Below are positions 59,132 to 64,000 of a stretch of DNA of 64,000 nucleotides, piece after piece (positions within the stretch are counted from its first letter, which is position 1; each line of letters starts with the position of its first letter). A program made the position numbers and the translations under genes. The notes beneath the pieces were generated by a model, which was not told where the DNA came from, did no database searches, and saw nothing but the letters and a program-made list of their open reading frames with translations. Source of the stretch: CAYQTE01 sp964420285 (GTDB lineage: Bacteria; Planctomycetota; Phycisphaerae; Tepidisphaerales; Tepidisphaeraceae). Where the stretch lies: the NCBI GenBank assembly GCA_964420285.1, contig CAYQTE010000023.1, positions 1 to 64,000 on the forward strand. The letters are read 5' to 3'.

Positions 59132-60444
59132 GTTGACGCCCTCGATTCCAGCATCTTCCTGAAGTCACCAAAAAAATCCGGATACGTCTTGTTCACGCAA
59201 TGCCCGTCGCGGATCACGATGCCGTTGCGGCGGGTGGCGGCCAGGGCGAAACTCATCGCCATGCGATGGTCATCGTACGTCGCAATGGCCGCGGATTGAA
59301 TGTTCACCGGCGGGTCGATCTGCAATGTGTCGTCATCCTCCACGTTCACCGCCGCACCCAGGGCGGCCAGTTCCACGCACAACGCCGCCAGCCGATCGGT
59401 CTCCTTCACGCGCAGCGAACGCAGGCCGGTGATGTGCGTCGGTCCCTCGGCGAACAACGCCACTACCGCCAATGTCTGGGCCGTATCGGGCATGTCGAAA
59501 AGATCGACGTCAATCCCTTCCAGTCGCTCGGGCCCGATCAGCGTGATGAAATCACGCCCGAAAATCAGGTTGGCGCCCATCCGATGCAACACATCCGCAA
59601 AACCAACATCCCCCTGCAAACTGCCTCGGCCCAATCCCTGAATCGTCACCTTGCTCCCCGGATTGATGGCGGCGGCGGCTAGGAAATACGTCGCGTTGCT
59701 CGCGTCCGGTTCCACCGCGTAATCCACCGCGTGATACACGCCCCGCGGTATCACGATGCACCGCGGCTCGCTCGTGATCGGATCGCGGATCAATTCCGGC
59801 GTCACACCGAATTCGTCCATCAGCCGCATCGTCATCACCACATACGGCCAGCTCGTCTGCCGGCCTTCCAACTCGATGCGAACCTCATGCCGCGCAAACG
59901 GACTGATCATCGCCACCGCCGACAGGAACTGGCTGCTTGCCGCCGTCCCATACGTCAGCAACCCGCCGGCAATCCCGTCGGCATCCACGATAACCGGCGG
60001 GAATCCCACCTGGCCGGCGTATTCCGTCCGGACGCCCAGGTTGTTCAGTCCATTGACCAACTCGCCAATCGGCCGCTGGCGCATGCGCTCGACTCCATCG
60101 AGCCGATATCGTCCGTGTCCCAGCGAACACAGTGCCGTGAGAAATCGGATGGTGGTCCCGGAATTCCCGCAGAACAATTCCGCCTCCGCTGCCGGCAGCG
60201 CGCCGCCGGCCCCGCTCACACCGACGATGCACGCCGCAGCGTCGATGCTGATCGTGAATCCCAGTCGCGACAGCCCCTCGAGCATCACGCGCGTATCGTC
60301 GGCGAACAGCACGTTGCCCAGCGTGCTGCTCCCTTTTGCCAGACTGGCCAGCACCAGGGCCCGATTGGTCAGGCTCTTCGACCCCGGCGGCCGCACCACC
60401 GCCGTAAACGGACCCGACAACGGCTCGATCGTGACATCGCCCAT
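59128..60444 (-). CDS. aroA: 3-phosphoshikimate 1-carboxyvinyltransferase (EPSP synthase)
   Basis: 438 residues from the ATG at 60444. Transfers enolpyruvyl from PEP to shikimate-3-phosphate in chorismate synthesis. Sequence: PPGSKSLTNRALVLASLAKG, LFADDTRVMLEGLSRLG, LFCGNSGTTIRFLTALC, MRQRPIGELVNGLNNLGV, YGTAASSQFLSAVAMISPF, VEPDASNATYFLAAAAI, DMPDTAQTLAVVALFAEG, RVKETDRLAALCVELAALGA and ATYDDHRMAMSFALAA. All conserved substrate Arg, Lys, Asp and Glu regions are recognisable. It is the first gene of the coupled aroA-ATPase-DUF4276 unit, so the promoter lies in the repeat-rich region upstream of 60444. Confidence 0.95.
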   Translation of the reverse strand: MGDVTIEPLSGPFTAVVRPPGSKSLTNRALVLASLAKGSSTLGNVLFADDTRVMLEGLSRLGFTISIDAAACIVGVSGAGGALPAAEAELFCGNSGTTIRFLTALCSLGHGRYRLDGVERMRQRPIGELVNGLNNLGVRTEYAGQVGFPPVIVDADGIAGGLLTYGTAASSQFLSAVAMISPFARHEVRIELEGRQTSWPYVVMTMRLMDEFGVTPELIRDPITSEPRCIVIPRGVYHAVDYAVEPDASNATYFLAAAAINPGSKVTIQGLGRGSLQGDVGFADVLHRMGANLIFGRDFITLIGPERLEGIDVDLFDMPDTAQTLAVVALFAEGPTHITGLRSLRVKETDRLAALCVELAALGAAVNVEDDDTLQIDPPVNIQSAAIATYDDHRMAMSFALAATRRNGIVIRDGHCVNKTYPDFFGDFRKMLESRAST

Positions 60445-60591
60445 GCCCGCCAAGATGCGACGCCCGCCGCAAAATTGCAACCGCCAGCCGCTTCACCCCA
60501 TCCCGCGCCCCGAATCCCTGTTCTTTCGACTGCAACCGGCATGGGGCAACAGATCGTGACAAGGTGACAAGGTGAGTGTCCGCAAATACGA

Positions 60592-60706
60592 TTTAACCAC
60601 GGATGACGCGAATGAACACGGATGGTTCGGTCACGCTCACCACAGGGAAGAAGCAAACCAAACGCATCATTCCTTACGCGCTTATCAGTGAAATCCGTGG
60701 TCGAAT
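60592..60706. repeat. ACCACGGAT-type inverted element
   Basis: The left arm TTTAACCACGGATGACGCG (60592-60610 region) and the right arm ATCAGTGAAATCCGTGGTCG (60684-60703) are imperfect inverted copies about 60 bases apart. Related sequences occur at 60960-61042 (ACCGCGGATAAACGCCGATG opposed by TCAGCGTCCATCTGCGGTTG) and 61328-61356. Confidence 0.7.
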
Positions 60707-60959
60707 CATTTTTCTCCGCGGTCGCCGCGCCTCCGCGTGAGATTTCTCTTAAGTGGATTACCACACTATGTTTACGTCCGAAACGCGCCGCCGTTCCCAT
60801 CTTGGCTTACCCTCGTTCTGGGCCGGATATCGCGGTTTCATGCCCCATCTGCGACGAAAAAACGCCCTAAATGTCGCGAAAAAGTTGGAACTTGGCCCGC
60901 AGGAGTTGGAACTTTGCCCGGCCGGGTCCAATCCGGGCGCGCGGGAAATTGAAACGATG

Positions 60960-61042
60960 GAACCGCGGATAAACGCCGATGAACGCGGACAAGACAAGAA
61001 CCGGATTTTATCTGCGTTCATCAGCGTCCATCTGCGGTTGAT
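60960..61042. repeat. ACCGCGGAT-type inverted element
   Basis: GGAACCGCGGATAAACGCCG and GATGAACGCGGACAAG on the left oppose TCTGCGTTCATCAGCGTCC and ATCTGCGGTTGATCC on the right with a 20-base loop. It can form a long imperfect stem. Confidence 0.7.
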
Positions 61043-61090
61043 CCGTCCTGTTTTCGGAGCGGCCGCCAGGAACACCAGGCAGGCCGCGTT

Positions 61091-61250
61091 CGCTATCCAT
61101 TATCCATTGTCCATTATCAATTGTCATCCATGTCCCAAATGTCCCCGAATGCAACCGAGGGGGGGAGGGGGGTTCAAATGGATAAGGTAAGTTCGCGGGT
61201 CGCCGGTCAGTCATTATCCATTGTCCACAGTGCATTGCGATCCATAACAT
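61091..61250. repeat. TATCCATTGTCC short-unit repeats, two blocks
   Basis: Block 1 (61091-61130) contains CGCTATCCATTATCCATTGT and CCATTATCAATTGTC; block 2 (61210-61250) contains CAGTCATTATCCATTGTCC. Units of about 9-11 bases vary in one or two positions. A short G-rich run (GAGGGGGGGAGGGGGG) lies between them. Confidence 0.65.
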
Positions 61251-61678
61251 TACCCTAACATGCGATTCTTTGCAACGGAAAAATCGGAAGATTTCCGCGC
61301 AGCGGCGCGCTGCCGCGGAAATGCATTCTCACCACGGATTTCACGGATAATTTCACAGTTGTGCCAATTCCGGAAAAACATCGCTCTTGCGGCGATTTTC
61401 GTTTCTCGGCGGGAAGATCACGGTTGGAATTCCCAATACGACAAAAAGCGATCGCGTGGGGAAGAACACTCGTCAGAGACGATGTCGCGTCTCAATTGCC
61501 TTGGATGGTTGGGCGAACCAGAAAAAACTTCAAGCGAAGGTGCCTCTACGAAGCAGAATCGGCAGATTTTGATTGACGCCCGAATCTGTTACTTGTAATT
61601 TCTACGTAGTAACTTGGGCAGATTTCAGATCGCACCGGCCAGTCGAACGCCCATATTGGCTGTTCTGTGGTCTGGGGT

Positions 61679-64000
61679 GTGCTGCCCCCGGAGAAGTGCC
61701 GCCTGTTCGCCAATCGCCGCCAGTCTCGAATTCGCCATCAATCCTGGTTGAGATCGGCTTCCGCCGCGCCCATCGAGCAGCTTGAATCCCGAGTCTTCCT
61801 CTCCAGCGTCGCTTACGCCTTTGCGAATGCCACCATCGAGGGCGGCGGCTTCGTGGACGGCATCTTCTTCAGCCCGACCCAGCAAAACGTCATCTACGCC
61901 CGCACCGATATCGGTGGACTCTACAAAACCACCAATGGCGGAACCTCCTGGAAGCAATTGCTCGACTTTGTGGGCTCCAGCACCTCCACATCGGGAAACG
62001 GCACGCAATCGCAACTCATCGGCGTTCTTTCGTTTGCAATCGACCCCGAGAACGCCAATAACATCTATGCCGATGTCGGCGAGTACAGTGGAACCAACGG
62101 CGCCGTCTTCTATTCAACCAACGCCGGCGCCACCTGGAGCCAGACAAACCTCGGCTTCTGGGTCGGTGGAAACTCCAACGGCCGCGCCACTGGCGAGCGA
62201 ATCGCCGTCGATCCCTACGACAGCAGCATCGTGCTGCTCGGATCCAATGCCAACGGTCTTTGGGAAAGCACCAACGCCGGCCATTCATTCAGTCAAGTCA
62301 CCAGTTTCTCCACCAGCGCAAGCATTACCTTCGTCGAGTTCAAGCCCTACGGCGGAACCGCCGGAGCGCCCACGCAGAACATGATCGTCGGCGTCAACTC
62401 CGTCGCCGGCCTAAGCCCGCAAGTCGCCGGGAATCCCCCCACGAATCTCTATCAAACCACCAACGGAGGCGCCACCTGGTCGGAAATCGGCGGCACCACC
62501 ACCGGACTGGGCAAAAATGTGCTGCCGACCACGATCACGTCGCTGACCACATCCGGCTCCACCGCCACCGCCGTCACCGCTTCGGCGACGGGATTCGCCG
62601 CCGGCGATAGAGTCACCATCGCCGGCGCAACGCCCACCGCCTACGACGGTACCTTTACCATCACGGCGGTTCCCAACTCCACCAGTTTCTCCTTCAATAT
62701 TGCCTCCGGCACCGCCGCCGCCACCGGCGCCATCACCGCCACCGCCAACTACAGCCTGATCCCCAATCACGCCGTATGGGCCTCGAACGGTTATATCTAT
62801 CTCACCTGCAGCGACGGCTTGGCGCCGAGCGGAACGCAAGACATCGGCGGCGTGTTCCAATACAACACCTCCACCGGCGCCTGGGCCAACATCTCACCCG
62901 AGATTCCCGGAGCGGGAACCAATGTTGCCTTCGGCTACCTGGGACTCGCCCTTGACCCCGAAAACGACACCACCATCGCCGTAACCTCCGTCAACCGCTA
63001 CTCCGCCACCGACGCCCTTTGGCGAACCACCACCGCATCCTCCAGTTCCCCAACCTGGGTCGCCCTCTACGACACCGCCAGTGCCCAAAACAACGGCTTT
63101 GGCGGTTATGACACCACCCGAAACACCTCCAACGCACCCTGGATCGCCGGGTTCGGCGACGGCATCGGAAACTGGCCCGCCACCGTTGCCATTGACCCCT
63201 TCAACTCCGCCCATCTGCTCTACGGCGACGGCCAGGGACTCTGGGCCACCAACGACGCCACCAGCGCTTCTCAGTTGACCGCCGCCAAGAGCTGGTACTT
63301 CCCCGACTACGGCATCGAATTCACCGCCGTCAGCGATCTCATCGCCCCCGCCAGCGGCGCCCCTCTCGTCAGCGCCATGGGCGACATCAACGGCTTCGTT
63401 CACACCACCCTCACCTCTTCTCCCGCCGCCGGCGCGATCGGCAACGGCTCCGGCCCGCTCGACTTCGATCAGGCCAACTCAAACTACATCGTCGATCTCG
63501 GCGGCGGCACACATGGTGGCGAATACACCGCCAACGACGGGGCGACCTGGGCCGCCTTCGCCGCCGAGGCCTCATCCGGCGGCGGCGACGTCGCCGTTTC
63601 CGCCACTCCTTTGCCGGGACAGCCCACACTCCTTTGGGCACCTTCCGGCGCATTGCCCTATTACTCCACCAACAACGGCGCCGCCTGGACCGCCTCATCC
63701 CTGCCCGCGGGCGCCCTCACCGGCGGCAGAGTCATTTCCGATCGCGTCGATAGCGGCGTCTTCTATTACACCACCGAAAGCAGCGGCAACAACCAATTCT
63801 CCATCTACGAAAGCACCAACGCCGGCGTCAGCTTTACCCTCGTGGACCAGCTCGCCACCGGAAGCGCCAGGCTCGTCGCCAACCCCTTCGTCGCCGGCGA
63901 TCTCTGGCTCACTGACCACAATGGCCTGGCCCACTCCACAAACTTCGGCTCCTCCTTCACAACCGGCATCGCGAGCGTGCAGAACGGATACCAACTCGCC
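61679..64000 (+). CDS. Secreted GH74-like xyloglucanase with LEPR-XLL-type N-terminus (3' truncated by window edge)
   Basis: The frame is open from 61613 to the right edge, at least 770 residues. No ATG is available; a GTG at 61679 is the best start, other GTG/TTG are possible. The N-terminal IEQLESRVFLSSVAYA matches the LEPR-XLL motif of exported planctomycete proteins. The GH74 start follows: TIEGGGFVDGIFFSPTQQNV and IYARTDIGGLYKTTNGGTSW, where the Asp of RTDIGG is the family's catalytic-base position. Later BNR/Asp-box-like repeats include VFYSTNAGATWSQ, LWESTNAGHSFS and LYQTTNGGATWSEIG. An insert of about 65 residues (AAGDRVTIAGATPTAYDGTF, ITAVPNSTSFSFNIASGTA) interrupts the propeller. 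Expected to cut xyloglucan or a related beta-glucan outside the cell. Confidence 0.75.
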   Translation, partial: MLPPEKCRLFANRRQSRIRHQSWLRSASAAPIEQLESRVFLSSVAYAFANATIEGGGFVDGIFFSPTQQNVIYARTDIGGLYKTTNGGTSWKQLLDFVGSSTSTSGNGTQSQLIGVLSFAIDPENANNIYADVGEYSGTNGAVFYSTNAGATWSQTNLGFWVGGNSNGRATGERIAVDPYDSSIVLLGSNANGLWESTNAGHSFSQVTSFSTSASITFVEFKPYGGTAGAPTQNMIVGVNSVAGLSPQVAGNPPTNLYQTTNGGATWSEIGGTTTGLGKNVLPTTITSLTTSGSTATAVTASATGFAAGDRVTIAGATPTAYDGTFTITAVPNSTSFSFNIASGTAAATGAITATANYSLIPNHAVWASNGYIYLTCSDGLAPSGTQDIGGVFQYNTSTGAWANISPEIPGAGTNVAFGYLGLALDPENDTTIAVTSVNRYSATDALWRTTTASSSSPTWVALYDTASAQNNGFGGYDTTRNTSNAPWIAGFGDGIGNWPATVAIDPFNSAHLLYGDGQGLWATNDATSASQLTAAKSWYFPDYGIEFTAVSDLIAPASGAPLVSAMGDINGFVHTTLTSSPAAGAIGNGSGPLDFDQANSNYIVDLGGGTHGGEYTANDGATWAAFAAEASSGGGDVAVSATPLPGQPTLLWAPSGALPYYSTNNGAAWTASSLPAGALTGGRVISDRVDSGVFYYTTESSGNNQFSIYESTNAGVSFTLVDQLATGSARLVANPFVAGDLWLTDHNGLAHSTNFGSSFTTGIASVQNGYQLA

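Larger units (their letters stand above)
60445..61678. other. Gene-poor region with at least four repeat families
   Basis: No coding sequence is supported in these 1.2 kb. It holds a GTGACAAG remnant (60555-60576), ACCACGGAT-type inverted element (60592-60706), a CGCGGAGGCGC arm (60714-60745), an ACCGCGGAT-type inverted element (60960-61042), two TATCCATTGTCC-like stretches (61091-61130, 61210-61250) and another ACCACGGATTTCACGGAT copy (61328-61356). From about 61380 to 61660 the sequence becomes more AT-rich. The aroA promoter and the promoter of the GH74-like gene must be within it. Confidence 0.7.

Noticed and set aside
61260..61598. Open frame of 112 codons upstream of the GH74-like gene
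   Set aside because: Part of it (AFSPRISRIIS) is the translation of an ACCACGGATTTCACGGAT repeat. No domain and no good start signal were seen.
61589..61616. Possible Cas12a-type repeat around TAATTTCTACGTAG
   Set aside because: The similarity is limited to TAATTTCTAC. There is a single copy, no spacer array and no cas gene in the window.
1..64000. tRNA and rRNA genes
   Set aside because: No cloverleaf with an anticodon arm and TTCRANYC box, and no rRNA-like sequence, was noticed on reading; a covariance-model search would be the decisive test.

Overview
The window most likely comes from a planctomycete, probably class Phycisphaerae. I infer this from high G+C (roughly 60% or more by eye), the Zn-ribbon CGYDLRATPDRCPECGT appended to unrelated proteins (four copies here), an N-terminal IEQLESRVFLS (LEPR-XLL-like) motif on a secreted protein at the right edge, Tad-type pilin-like genes and many secreted polysaccharide-active enzymes. 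No rRNA, tRNA, CRISPR array, integrase or transposase was seen.

Layout. 1-3000: end of a TPR protein coupled to two tandem TadE/G-like proteins with very cysteine-rich C-terminal halves. 3000-13300: a DUF559 nuclease-like gene between palindromic repeats, then mostly secreted enzymes (GH35 beta-galactosidase, PLD-like protein, GH51 arabinofuranosidase, Tat-exported TIM-barrel-like protein, two small secreted proteins, agmatine-deiminase-like protein). 13400-16200 (minus): GT9 heptosyltransferase-like protein and a tandem LPS-kinase-like protein, suggesting an LPS core. 16191-24790: a peptide ABC transporter operon with two permease pairs, one membrane-anchored binding protein and two ATPases. 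24800-26800: a frameshifted YhcG/DUF1016 nuclease and a metallophosphoesterase. 27185-32947: a glycoside hydrolase-GT2 fusion, an MsbA/NdvA-type exporter and a PilT-like ATPase. 33000-36900: MsrA-MsrB fusion, Zn-ribbon membrane protein, an uncharacterised gene pair with a HEPN-like partner, and a flippase. 36946-42900: pyruvate phosphate dikinase, Dus, a lipoprotein and a RidA protein. 43002-48714 (minus): imuA-imuB-dnaE2 mutagenesis cassette. 49108-51630 (minus): folE, a PfkB kinase and rph. 51886-54593: Gly-rich secreted protein, EEP hydrolase, MBL-fold hydrolase. 54583-60444 (minus): two AIM24 proteins, a double Zn-ribbon membrane protein, and a coupled aroA-AAA ATPase-DUF4276 unit. 60445-61678: repeat-rich and gene-poor. 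61679-end: start of a GH74-like xyloglucanase.

The most striking structural theme is several families of short dispersed repeats: a GAGTACA-centred palindrome, GTGACAAG octamer arrays, CGCAAAGGCGC inverted-repeat elements, ACCACGGAT elements and GGGGAGCAG arrays. They lie between genes and also inside reading frames. The palindrome interrupts dnaE2 twice without breaking its frame and supplies terminal residues of Dus and possibly the pre-signal region of GH35. A CGCAAAGGCGC arm encodes the C-terminus of the GT9 protein, and a GGGGAGCAG array lies inside imuB. Other points of interest are the Cys-rich TadG-like pair, the aroA-coupled ATPase/TOPRIM-like module, the glucan-synthase-like fusion with its exporter, and a promoter placed so that its transcript would be leaderless.
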